Shown: positions 36,214 to 44,599, numbered from the stretch's first letter. The stretch is 44,653 nucleotides of DNA from an uncultured Solobacterium sp. (GCA_938041275.1 CALISH010000043.1:1-44653); one strand, 5' to 3'. Translations and numbers: made by a program. The notes: a model not told the origin generated them from the letters alone.

Positions 36214-36582
36214 TTATTGAATCGGTTCCCCTATTTTCAATTCCCTACGCCATGAAGGAGCCTCACAGTCATCAGACCAGTACTCATCCATTTCATAAAT
36301 CAAATCATTTTTCAACTTTATAAAACTTACCACATGAAATGATATTTTTTTATCTGACGAAAAAACATGCCCGACCAGAGTGACAGATGAATCTGTTTCT
36401 TCAATTCGCTCAATTCCACCAATCCATTTGCCCGGATAATCACAATTTACCCTAATAAATTCTATAACCGTAAACTGCTCATTTGTACAGCGCCAACGAA
36501 TGATCGCGTCTTTACAAAAATAAGATGAAAGCGCATCTCTATTCTGAGAAATGACATCATCCCAAAAAGAATTAACATTCAT
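36214..36582 (-). CDS. SnoaL/NTF2-like small protein
   Basis: 122 aa with the length and secondary-structure pattern of the NTF2 fold: a helix with WDDVISQNRDALSSYFCKDA, then IIRWRCTNEQFTVIEFIRVN, followed by long beta strands and a Trp-rich end (EMDEYWSDDCEAPSW). Family members bind small ligands or act as simple enzymes; no function is readable. The start at 36582 is preferred over 36597 because GGAG, which is inside the longer version, lies 9 nt upstream. It directly abuts the truncated ATPase stub at 36600. Confidence 0.6.
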   Translation of the reverse strand: MNVNSFWDDVISQNRDALSSYFCKDAIIRWRCTNEQFTVIEFIRVNCDYPGKWIGGIERIEETDSSVTLVGHVFSSDKKISFHVVSFIKLKNDLIYEMDEYWSDDCEAPSWRRELKIGEPIQ

Positions 36583-36599
36583 GCATGTAATCTCCATTT

Positions 36600-36698
36600 C
36601 TATTTTTCACCTAGTATATAATTGCTGTCGCTATTACAATTGATTTCTATACCACTTAAATTTCTATAATTTGATATTTTAACACTTATAATCTTCAT
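36600..36698 (-). pseudogene. 5' stub of an OLD/RecF-type ATPase gene
   Basis: An ATG at 36698 with AAGG upstream opens a 32-codon frame, MKIISVKISNYRNLSGIEIN, then a short run to NYILGEK and TAG. This is the canonical N-terminus of OLD-family/RecF-like AAA ATPases, whose next residues should be the P-loop (GENNxGKS). The frame stops exactly at GE-K, so only the first beta hairpin remains and the protein cannot bind ATP. The rest of the gene seems to have been replaced by the NTF2-like gene that follows. It begins 16 bp after the jetD stop, so it once followed the Wadjet operon. Confidence 0.65.
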
Positions 36699-36713
36699 TA
36701 TTGTGCCTTCTTA

Positions 36714-37928
36714 TCAATAGCCAAACATTTTTAAGCTAACAATTTCTTGTTCTAATTTAAAATTATTCTTCAGTATCCACTCTATGCACTCCTGATATTC
36801 AGAGTTATCTTTTAAGTTAGTTAACCTTACTACATCATTTTCCGTTAGCGATTTAACGTAATCTTTGTAGTTATCATTTTGCAAAGTTTTTTTATCCATG
36901 CAGAACAAATCAAACTTCATATTCGTCTGTTCACACAATTTTTTATGAATCCAGAAGCCGCCAGCATCAATATCACCAAAATGTAAATATCTTTTATCCG
37001 GATTATTTTCTATCAATTTCTTAATAAAAGTTACTTGTGGTTTTGTGGCAAATCCACCTAAATAGATATAGCAGTCTCCTTGATTCATTCTCAAAAAAGA
37101 TGTTTTATTTTCTATTGTCATAACTCTATCTGAGTTAACTACAATTCTTTTGATTTTATCAATATCCTTAATAGAAAATGATACACCTCCTGTTAAACCA
37201 TCTATATCAATTGTTTTATTTTCAAATCCAATTAGAACTGGCCCTTTAATACAGATTTCCTGATCAATATCGTAAACATTAAATCTTTCTAAAAGATTTT
37301 CTTCTCTGAATACATCTTCGCCGTTTTTTACGTAATAGCTATACAAAATGCTACAAACTTGTGTTTTCCTGTAATTTTCTAAATATTTTGAATCACCAAA
37401 TATTAACATTGATACTTCTCTTATATATAAAAACTCTTTGTTATTCTCTAAGAATGTGATTATTTTTAAGATATCTTCTTCTTTCATCACATCCAGCCGA
37501 ATCGATCTATTCTGAATTGTATTTTCTAATTTATCAATATAGTAATTAACAATTTCACCTTTATTTCTATATTTTTTGATAATGGATTTTAATTCATCCA
37601 CAGCAAAAGATCTTGGTATAATATCCAAGTTTTTTGCAGCATATTCTTCTAATGATTCAACATTATCAACGCAAAGATAAATCTTCTCAAAGTCTTCACT
37701 TAACTTTAGTTTTGATACAGTAATAAAGCCATATTCTTCTAATGAAATAATAGCTTTATTAACCAACTCTTTCTCATTCAAATTAACGTTGTAATCAGAA
37801 TAATCCTTTAAAATTTTAGTTGCTGGCAAATCGATTCTTCTATTGATCTCTGCATCTTTATGTATTGCTTTTCTCTTGTAATACTTCTTTAATAGAGCAT
37901 TTACAATCTTTATTTCATACTTATTCAT
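36714..37928 (-). CDS. jetD: Wadjet component JetD (DUF2220, Toprim nuclease)
   Basis: 404 aa. The C-terminal half is a Toprim domain: Glu273 in TIENKTSF and the DxD pair Asp319/Asp321 in LHFGDIDAGG, the metal-binding residues expected of a topoisomerase VI/Spo11-like nuclease. The N-terminal half is helical/winged-helix-like. In Wadjet, JetD cleaves circular DNA after the JetABC SMC motor has extruded it, blocking plasmid establishment (family knowledge). It overlaps jetC by 8 bp with AGGAGC upstream of its ATG. Last gene of the operon. Confidence 0.9.
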   Translation of the reverse strand: MNKYEIKIVNALLKKYYKRKAIHKDAEINRRIDLPATKILKDYSDYNVNLNEKELVNKAIISLEEYGFITVSKLKLSEDFEKIYLCVDNVESLEEYAAKNLDIIPRSFAVDELKSIIKKYRNKGEIVNYYIDKLENTIQNRSIRLDVMKEEDILKIITFLENNKEFLYIREVSMLIFGDSKYLENYRKTQVCSILYSYYVKNGEDVFREENLLERFNVYDIDQEICIKGPVLIGFENKTIDIDGLTGGVSFSIKDIDKIKRIVVNSDRVMTIENKTSFLRMNQGDCYIYLGGFATKPQVTFIKKLIENNPDKRYLHFGDIDAGGFWIHKKLCEQTNMKFDLFCMDKKTLQNDNYKDYVKSLTENDVVRLTNLKDNSEYQECIEWILKNNFKLEQEIVSLKMFGY

Positions 37929-40900
37929 AGAACTTGATCGCTCCTAAAGTCATATTGCTCTTATTAATCTTTTTAATCGGTATTACAGCATCACATTCTT
38001 TTCCGATGGAATCCAATTTATTTGGTGGTGCACAGAAAATCACCTGAAATTCCTGGGTTTTAAAGAAATCAAGCATAATCTTAATATTCTTATCACTCAT
38101 CTTTTCAAACGGTTCATCAATAAACACTAATCTTGTTGAATTCTGTCGCGAATTATAAATAATAGCTAACGCAGCCGAAAGAATAATAGTATATGGAATC
38201 TGAGTACCAGCACCAGAGTTATATCCTGCTAATTTTGATAGTCTACCATTTGTGATTTCTTCGTTATTAACGACAACTTCATATTCCATGTAGTTTCGAT
38301 AATCAGCAAAATCATTTAGACGATCATCATTATTTTTAGAGATAACTCTATTTACAATTTCTTTAATCTCTTCTTCACGTTTTGTTGCTTCATTTTCATC
38401 ATATCCAACAACAGCATCGATCATAATCTGGCTCTCGTCAATACGATTTGTCTTCTTTAGATAATCCGCATATTCAAGGATACGTGCGTAATCTGATGTT
38501 CCAGAAACGTTCTTAACATCAAATTGATATGTAGTAGTAAATTGAAGTTTCTTTAGTTGTTTGTTAATTTCTTTAATATCAGACTGTGCTTCTTCAATAT
38601 TTCTCTTAATCTTCAATACGAACTCATTCTTGAAGATTCCTTCATATTTTCTTGTTTGGATTGCTAATTTATCTTTAATTCCTTCGAAGTTATCAACCTG
38701 TAATCTGTTCTTTCTTCTTCGATAAATAGATTCATGTTCTAAACCAATAGGCAATATTTCTTCTGGACGTTTACCTGTATTGTATACAGATTGCTTATTT
38801 GTAATATTACGTTCACATGTGCCTTTTTCAGTTTCTGTTCTTAAACGTGTTGATGTAATCATTACATCACCAGTTTCTCGTTTTCCATCAGCAAACTGAT
38901 CATATTCATCCTTTGCTTCTCTAACTTCAATTGGATAATCAACAGATAAATTATCTAGTTTGTTTTCAAGATCAGCCTTCTTGGTATCTAGTTCATTATT
39001 CATTGATAACAATGAACTATTCTCTGCTTCTAACTGAATCTTGGTTTGCCTATTTAAACTAATAGATTTGTTTAAAGCGCTAAGTTTATTTTCTATATCT
39101 GTGATACGTTCTACTAATAATAAGTATTCATTATTATGTTTTAAAGCTTCTTCTAACTTTCGAATTCTATCATTGCATTCATATATTTCAATTTGATTCA
39201 ATGAATGATTCTTTGGAGCTTCTAAATTGTATTCTTTATTAATTATCTGATTAATGACTTTTGTTGAAGAAACTTTGCAGGCATTTATATTTTGCTTTTC
39301 TAGTAATGCTTTTTCTTGGTTTTCCAATGATCTTTTCTGTTTAATAGCTCTATCTTTATTTAGCTTAACTGCATCTTCACCTAAGCAATAAGAATCAAGC
39401 TTATTAAAATTTAAGAAAGATACTGCCATATTTCTAGAAATCTTACCTTCTTTAGATATAGCACTTTCAAAGTTTGGAACATCATCTAATTCAACAGCAT
39501 GAATTCGGCCTAACCAATACGCAAAGTATTTCTTTGCAGTTTCATTTTTAATTTCTAATTGATGTAATAGTGAATCATCAACAACATCAAAATCTCTATT
39601 AACAAGTAATTTCGTGTTTACTAATTCAACATATTTGTATTGGGAATTATCCATTACTTTATTAGCTATATGGAAATACTCTGGCTCAACTAAAATACTA
39701 TAACGGTGAATTCCTAAGAATGTTTCGATTGAATTTCTCCATTCCTCATTCTTTAATTCAATGACAAAAGAACTAGAAAATCTAGCTTCACTATTAATAT
39801 TCAATTCTCTAAATTTGTTGTTTATTTCTCTTATTAAAGCCAGCTGGTTTGATACTTTTGAATAGTCAGGAAGATTCTTATCACAAGCTTTAATAATTTC
39901 ATCGAGCTCAAGTATTTGTGTTTGAATAGAATTTATTGAATCACCTAATTTGTATGCTTCTCTATTTAAATCCTCAAGTAGTTGATCAACTCTGTTTCTA
40001 AATTCATTTATTTCATTATTCTTTACCGAAGAAGATATATCTGGGTCAGATAGATTTGATAATTCAAAATCCATTGACATATTATCAACAAATTCTTTAA
40101 TTCTATTTGATAGCAAATCCAATGCTTTGATCTTCTCAATATATTCGACTGATTTAGCATTTAACTTAGCCAGGGTATCCTTTTCATCTTGGATTGCTTT
40201 TGTACCATCCATCTGATCCAACTGACGATTGGCATTTCTTAATTCGATATCTTTTTGTTCTTTATCAGCTTCTTCTTGCTTTAATAAATCTGATAATCTA
40301 TTTATTTCAAATGAGTTATCATTGATTTTCTTGATATTGACATCAATCTTTTTACCGGCATTTAGTAATTCTTTGTAAATACGTTTTGCATTATCTTTCG
40401 TAAGTCTAAAATTAACACGAGTATAATCATTGAATGCCTGTAAGATTTCATCAAGATCATTTATTTCTTTTTCAAGGATTTCAAAAGACTTGGTTATTTC
40501 ATCAATACTGTCTTTTGCTTCTTTTAATTTATTTAGATTGATATTTTTATCCTCAAGAACAGATTCTTTAATGAACTGTTGAATCTTTGCTTCAGGATTA
40601 TATGTCATGATGCTTTTTAGTTTTCTTTGGTATTTAGTAATACCTTCGCTTTGCAGTTTTAGACCTGTCATAGTCATAAACTTAACAACACCATTGTTCT
40701 TGTTTAATAGTTCTACTCTATTAGCATCTCTAAATTGTTTTGATCCTAAAACATACTTCTTTCCGTCTTTCTCACTAAAGAAAGAAATATCTTTTAATGT
40801 TTTGTTTTCGATAGAATACCAATAATTATCAACATTATCACTTGAGTTAGTTTCTAAAATAACTCCTAATACAAAATCTGTATCATATAACTCGTTATGA

Positions 40901-41214
40901 TATTCTAACGCAATATGTGTATACACATTAGGATGGCTACTAGATGATCTTGCATACTTTCGAGTATCTGGATCAATTAAACATCTTGTATACGAAGATA
41001 AAGTTCTTCTTCCAGACCCAACTCTTGTAGCGGAAGTCGCTTTATTAAAATCTGTATCACCAGTAAAAGCATACTTGATCGCATCAAGTACAGTCGATTT
41101 ACCGCATTCGTTTTCACCTGTGATTAATGATAAGTTTTTACCAATAGGAATTGTTTTATCAACAAATCCATACCAGTTCAATAAATATACTTGTTTAAGG
41201 ATTATCTTACTCAT
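37921..41214 (-). CDS. jetC: Wadjet component JetC (SMC/MukB-like ATPase)
   Basis: 1097 aa. Walker A GENECGKST at residues 33-41 follows the SMC-like opening LKQVYLLNWYGF; long Glu/Lys/Asn-rich coiled coils occupy about 210-480 and 650-880, with a hinge-like globular region between. The C-terminal head has Walker B RLVFIDEPFEKM and the switch FCAPPNKLD. The signature segment reads YNSGAGTQIPYT instead of the common LSGGQ/LSGGE. It is the motor that extrudes DNA loops in the JetABC complex. ATGA overlap with jetB; GAGGAGG precedes the ATG. The gene looks AT-richer than the left arm. Confidence 0.92.
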   Translation of the reverse strand: MSKIILKQVYLLNWYGFVDKTIPIGKNLSLITGENECGKSTVLDAIKYAFTGDTDFNKATSATRVGSGRRTLSSYTRCLIDPDTRKYARSSSSHPNVYTHIALEYHNELYDTDFVLGVILETNSSDNVDNYWYSIENKTLKDISFFSEKDGKKYVLGSKQFRDANRVELLNKNNGVVKFMTMTGLKLQSEGITKYQRKLKSIMTYNPEAKIQQFIKESVLEDKNINLNKLKEAKDSIDEITKSFEILEKEINDLDEILQAFNDYTRVNFRLTKDNAKRIYKELLNAGKKIDVNIKKINDNSFEINRLSDLLKQEEADKEQKDIELRNANRQLDQMDGTKAIQDEKDTLAKLNAKSVEYIEKIKALDLLSNRIKEFVDNMSMDFELSNLSDPDISSSVKNNEINEFRNRVDQLLEDLNREAYKLGDSINSIQTQILELDEIIKACDKNLPDYSKVSNQLALIREINNKFRELNINSEARFSSSFVIELKNEEWRNSIETFLGIHRYSILVEPEYFHIANKVMDNSQYKYVELVNTKLLVNRDFDVVDDSLLHQLEIKNETAKKYFAYWLGRIHAVELDDVPNFESAISKEGKISRNMAVSFLNFNKLDSYCLGEDAVKLNKDRAIKQKRSLENQEKALLEKQNINACKVSSTKVINQIINKEYNLEAPKNHSLNQIEIYECNDRIRKLEEALKHNNEYLLLVERITDIENKLSALNKSISLNRQTKIQLEAENSSLLSMNNELDTKKADLENKLDNLSVDYPIEVREAKDEYDQFADGKRETGDVMITSTRLRTETEKGTCERNITNKQSVYNTGKRPEEILPIGLEHESIYRRRKNRLQVDNFEGIKDKLAIQTRKYEGIFKNEFVLKIKRNIEEAQSDIKEINKQLKKLQFTTTYQFDVKNVSGTSDYARILEYADYLKKTNRIDESQIMIDAVVGYDENEATKREEEIKEIVNRVISKNNDDRLNDFADYRNYMEYEVVVNNEEITNGRLSKLAGYNSGAGTQIPYTIILSAALAIIYNSRQNSTRLVFIDEPFEKMSDKNIKIMLDFFKTQEFQVIFCAPPNKLDSIGKECDAVIPIKKINKSNMTLGAIKFYE

Positions 41215-41843
41215 TCAAAGTCCTCCTCATTATCAGTATCTTCTTCGTATTCAGTTTTGCCTAATTCAGCTGTCATTTCTTTAACAACACTTAGGAATTG
41301 TTCTTTATCCATTGCAAATTGAAGCGTTGGATATAGAGCTACAACAGTATCTGATTTCATATCAGCTTCAATATAATTAATTAAACTGAATCTTTTAAAT
41401 GTCTTTAAAGCATTCTTTAATTCATTTGGAGACATGCTAATAGCATACTGTTTTTGCATATCTACAATGTCGCCAAACTCAATATAGGTTTCTTCTGCTT
41501 TACCAAACCTTTCAAGGAATAACATCCAAAGAACTAGTAAAGTAAGTACTTCATTATTAGAAAAATTAACGTGGCTGATTTTCTTCAATCCAACAGTTTC
41601 TGTATCCGATTCACTTTGGATTAACATTGCATATTTGAATTCATCGTCTACAACAATGTCATATCCCATAATTTTTAGGTAACTTGAAATATCTACTCTA
41701 TTAGAAGAATAAGAAAGATAGTCGAATAGTAAAGGATCTTTATCAGCTACGATAAAAGTCGAATCCAAAAGTTTTCTAACACATCTTTTGAACTTCATTA
41801 ATTCTTCATCGCGAAGTTTTTCTAAAAAATCGTAATATGCCAT
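41211..41843 (-). CDS. jetB: Wadjet component JetB (MukE-like, DUF4194-type)
   Basis: 210 aa, MukE-like kite subunit judged by size, position and pattern: two winged-helix regions (LTLLVLWMLFLERFGKAEET and ELKNALKTFKRFSLINYIE) and an acidic C-terminus. It should bridge JetA and JetC. The ATG overlaps the jetA stop (TAATG) behind AAGGAGGA, and the 3' end overlaps jetC by 4 bp. Confidence 0.85.
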   Translation of the reverse strand: MAYYDFLEKLRDEELMKFKRCVRKLLDSTFIVADKDPLLFDYLSYSSNRVDISSYLKIMGYDIVVDDEFKYAMLIQSESDTETVGLKKISHVNFSNNEVLTLLVLWMLFLERFGKAEETYIEFGDIVDMQKQYAISMSPNELKNALKTFKRFSLINYIEADMKSDTVVALYPTLQFAMDKEQFLSVVKEMTAELGKTEYEEDTDNEEDFE

Positions 41844-43240
41844 TATCCTTTCCTCCTTACTACCATATTCGTAATAGCAGCTATAGCTGTATCTTCATAT
41901 CCTTCATTTATTTCGACAGTATAATCGAAATCTTCTTCTCCTGAATAAATGAACGCCGAAGCAAACATCAATGCCTCTTCTTTATTCTTTATATACTTAC
42001 TTTTAATGAATGGCAATTCACTTTCTTTAAACATTAAGTTAAAGAAATCATTTGTTCTTTCTATTGAATAAGGATTAATCGAATTATCCATTAATTCTTC
42101 AGTAATCCTATTCTTTTCTTCATCCGTCAAATCATCAATATCAATTGCCGTAAAGCCAACGTCAATAACTTGTCTTTTCTTCTTCTGATATGATTTGCGA
42201 GAAATATATTTTTGTGATCCTATATCAACACATCCTTGCAATACATCAAGTATCGTTTCTTTTTCATCATCATTTGTTTCTTTGATTCGAGTAAGAATCG
42301 CATCAATTGATGATTGCACATTCATTCCGCTACTTGTAACTAGTCTTATTCTCATGTTAGCTAATCGATAATATTTATTGATGCTTTCATCGACTGTTTC
42401 CATATTTTCTGGATATTCTATCGAAATGTAATAATGCATTTCATCAATATATTTAGTTAGCAAATCCTTTGCTTCTTCATAATCAACCTGCATTCGTTCA
42501 CTGTATTCATTAACTGCTACTTCAAATAATGAATCCTTCTTAAATCTTCTTAATTGATCTGATATCCCTTTTAAAATAGAAGGAATTAAACCATTGTTTT
42601 TCATGTAGAAATAATCATTAAAGAATTTTTCTAGGAACTGATCACCTAGTAAGTAATTCCCCATACTAGATAAATCACTTATCTCAGTAATCTGACTTAG
42701 GATAATTGAAATACTATCTTTAAGATCAAGAACCTCATTCTTTAACTCAGCTTCATCATCCATTAGTGGAACAATTACCGAAGAATATGGTCTATCTTTA
42801 CGAGCTGAATTCTCACTATATGTACTTTGAAGAATTTCATACATTGATAGAATCCTATTAGAAATAGCAGCATCATTCTTTCTGTTACTAATACGGTTTA
42901 AAAAATCAACAATTCTTCTGCAGTTAGATGTAATGTTAGTGATATATTCACCACTTCTTCCAAGTTCTGGCTTCGATAACCATCCACATTCTCTGAATTT
43001 ACGGATGATTTTCACTGAATCTCTGTCATCATAACCAAAATCAGTATCATCATTTTCTACATGATACTGTTTATTACTTAGATATAATTCAAGCGTGTCT
43101 CTTACGTTTGTTTCATATAATACTGGTGTTGATTTCGAATACTCAATAAGCTCAGTAATGCATTTGAAATAAATCCTCTTATTTACGCCAGTAAGAGGAC
43201 TAAAGAATTTTTCATTTCTTAGTGTTTCGAATACATCCAT
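41843..43240 (-). CDS. jetA: Wadjet component JetA (MukF-like kleisin)
   Basis: 465 aa. N-terminal winged-helix opening MDVFETLRNEKFFSPLTGVN, then NKRIYFKCI; this resembles the JetA family of non-type-I Wadjet (PF18982/DUF5716 type) rather than the DUF3375 JetA of type I. Middle helical linker, C-terminal small domain. Kleisin role: closes the JetC ring and binds JetB. The start at 43240 (ATG) is chosen over the TTG at 43255 because GAGG lies about 10 nt upstream, inside the longer reading. First intact gene of the operon; 15 bp after the decayed gene. Confidence 0.86.
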   Translation of the reverse strand: MDVFETLRNEKFFSPLTGVNKRIYFKCITELIEYSKSTPVLYETNVRDTLELYLSNKQYHVENDDTDFGYDDRDSVKIIRKFRECGWLSKPELGRSGEYITNITSNCRRIVDFLNRISNRKNDAAISNRILSMYEILQSTYSENSARKDRPYSSVIVPLMDDEAELKNEVLDLKDSISIILSQITEISDLSSMGNYLLGDQFLEKFFNDYFYMKNNGLIPSILKGISDQLRRFKKDSLFEVAVNEYSERMQVDYEEAKDLLTKYIDEMHYYISIEYPENMETVDESINKYYRLANMRIRLVTSSGMNVQSSIDAILTRIKETNDDEKETILDVLQGCVDIGSQKYISRKSYQKKKRQVIDVGFTAIDIDDLTDEEKNRITEELMDNSINPYSIERTNDFFNLMFKESELPFIKSKYIKNKEEALMFASAFIYSGEEDFDYTVEINEGYEDTAIAAITNMVVRRKG

Positions 43241-43255
43241 TAAAATTAACCTCAA

Positions 43256-43799
43256 TTATTTGTTCAATGTGATAACAGGCTTCCCATCAAACGCTGTAAC
43301 CTGATATTTATCATCTAGGGCAATCATTTCTCTAGTAATTTTGCATTTAAACGGGAACATTGCATCCCATTCATTAATATCCTCTAAAGAGATATAACTA
43401 CTATCTACAGTCTTTAGATAAGTAAAAGCAATAAAGTTCTCCACTTCATCATTTTATACTTCATGAGATACTTTTGAATATCTTCCCTTTATCACTTGAA
43501 CACCTTCGATACTCTTCATAGTAGCTGCAATCTTATCAATGGAATGATATAAAGTAGTTCGTTCTCCACATTGATCAAACATTTTATCTTTCAATTGGCC
43601 CAATGTAATATCATCCTGGAATTTGAAATTTTGCCCATTGTATTGCATATGTCATCAAATACCGGATAAACAGATATGAGCATGCAGCAAAAATAGCTTC
43701 CTTATCTTCTGGATACTTTTCTACTAATTTGAACGCCTATTTTCTTAATTCATCATCGCATTTTAGCCAGATATTAATCAAAATATCTTTTGTTTTCCT
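43256..43799 (-). pseudogene. Decayed gene directly upstream of jetA
   Basis: Four pieces of one coding sequence can be joined. (1) 43799-43740: RKTKDILINIWLKCDDELRK then TAG at 43739-43737. (2) Same frame: AFKLVEKYPEDKEAIFAA, then CSYLFIRYLM and TYAIQWAKFQ, to TGA at 43613-43611. (3) A +1 shift near 43648-43613 continues as FQDDITLGQLKDKMFDQCGE to SKVSHEV and TAA at 43456-43454. (4) Same frame: NDEVENFIAFTYLKTVDSSY to GKPVITLNK and a final TAA at 43256. Joined, it gives about 180 residues of helical, winged-helix-like protein; DUF1819/BrxA-like proteins look similar in layout, but I cannot name it. The 5' end is lost at the IS200 remnant. Confidence 0.65.
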
Positions 43800-43827
43800 T
43801 AAAATAAATATTCCCAAGCAGAGCCCT

Positions 43828-43848
43828 CAAACGTCCACTGGACATTTG
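43828..43848. repeat. Right-end subterminal hairpin of the IS200-like element
   Basis: CAAACGTCC-ACT-GGACATTTG: 9-position stem with a single C-A mismatch. It lies 46 bp past the tnpA stop. Confidence 0.6.
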
Positions 43849-43893
43849 CCTTCTTCACTTTGCTTGAAGCGGGATATTCTCTTTCCTAGATGG

Positions 43894-44341
43894 CTACACT
43901 TTCATATATAATCGCTTATACTCATCTTGTGTACCCTGTTGTTTTACATATTTTTGTATCACTGCTTCGTTTGTATTCTTCCCTACACTTGTTACAAAAT
44001 ATCCATCGCTCCAAAACTCTCCTCCCCACAATTTCTTCTTTACCTCAGGATGTTCGGCAAACACTCTCTTTGCAGTTATGCTTTTGACTACTCGTATGAT
44101 TTCTTGGGGGTCTCTTGCTTGGCACTGACTGTATCAAAAAATGTACATGATCTTTATCTGTTCCTATTTCCAAAAACGAAATCCACTCGTATCTCAACTC
44201 TATCCCCATACATGTTTGCCGAATGCATTCATCCACACTTTCATCTATCACTATGCGACAATATTTTGCTGGACACAAAAAGTGGTACACAAGATTCGAT
44301 ACGTTATGTGATAGATGATAATAACTGCTTTCCTGTTCCGT
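43894..44341 (-). pseudogene. tnpA: Frameshifted IS200-type transposase TnpA
   Basis: HUH-type single-strand transposase. The first part reads EQESSYYHLSHNVSNLVYHF, CPAKYCRIVID and DKDHVHFLIQSVPSKRP with the HUH motif HVH intact. An extra base in a run of five C (44106-44110, minus strand) shifts the frame; the next frame continues perfectly as QEIIRVVKSITAKRVFAEHP, LWGGEFWSDGYFVTSVGK and VIQKYVKQQG, with the catalytic Tyr, to TAG at 43894. The expected start codon position holds ACG (44341-44339), just after an in-frame TGA. Corrected length is about 148 aa, normal for TnpA. Lost start plus frameshift makes it inactive unless rescued by slippage. Confidence 0.8.
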
Positions 44342-44370
44342 TGCCCGTAGTCATCCCTTCGAAAGATATT

Positions 44371-44395
44371 ATACACCTGCAATTCACAGGTGTAT
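44371..44395. repeat. Left-end subterminal hairpin of the IS200-like element
   Basis: Perfect 9-bp inverted repeat ATACACCTG / CAGGTGTAT with a 7-nt loop, 30 bp upstream of the tnpA start position. Two weaker hairpins (44397-44416 and 44414-44435) lie beside it. Confidence 0.65.
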
Positions 44396-44491
44396 GTACT
44401 GTGCCCTATGGCAGTAATCTTTCTCAGGCGATTACACAACAAAACTGCGGGGAAATATGCCCATGCACGACTCCGCTCTCGTTACGTCATT

Positions 44492-44500
44492 ATTATACCA
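44492..44500 (-). promoter_or_regulatory. Extended -10 box upstream of the IS200-like element
   Basis: TGGTATAAT on the minus strand, reading toward tnpA and the jet operon. It lies in the 44440-44599 gap, where I see no gene. It may supply transcription into the element and, if unterminated, further on. Confidence 0.4.
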
Positions 44501-44599
44501 ATAATATCACTTCCGAAAATTAAATTATGTAATGACTTTCTAAATAAACAGAAATTAAAATGTTTTATTAGGCAACCAAAAAGAGAAATTCAGAAAACA

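Larger units (their letters stand above)
43800..44440 (-). mobile_element. Inactive IS200/IS605-family element (tnpA only)
   Basis: A single-stranded-DNA-type IS with tnpA (43894-44341) and a hairpin near each end: 43828-43848 downstream and 44371-44395 upstream of tnpA, as expected for subterminal TnpA recognition hairpins. No tnpB is seen. The exact ends cannot be set because such elements make no target duplication; I place them within about 40 bp of the hairpins. The element interrupts the decayed gene upstream of jetA. Confidence 0.75.

Noticed and set aside
43927..44523. 198-codon plus-strand open frame through the IS200-like element
   Set aside because: It is the antisense of tnpA and of the IS left end; the minus strand carries the conserved HUH and Tyr motifs.
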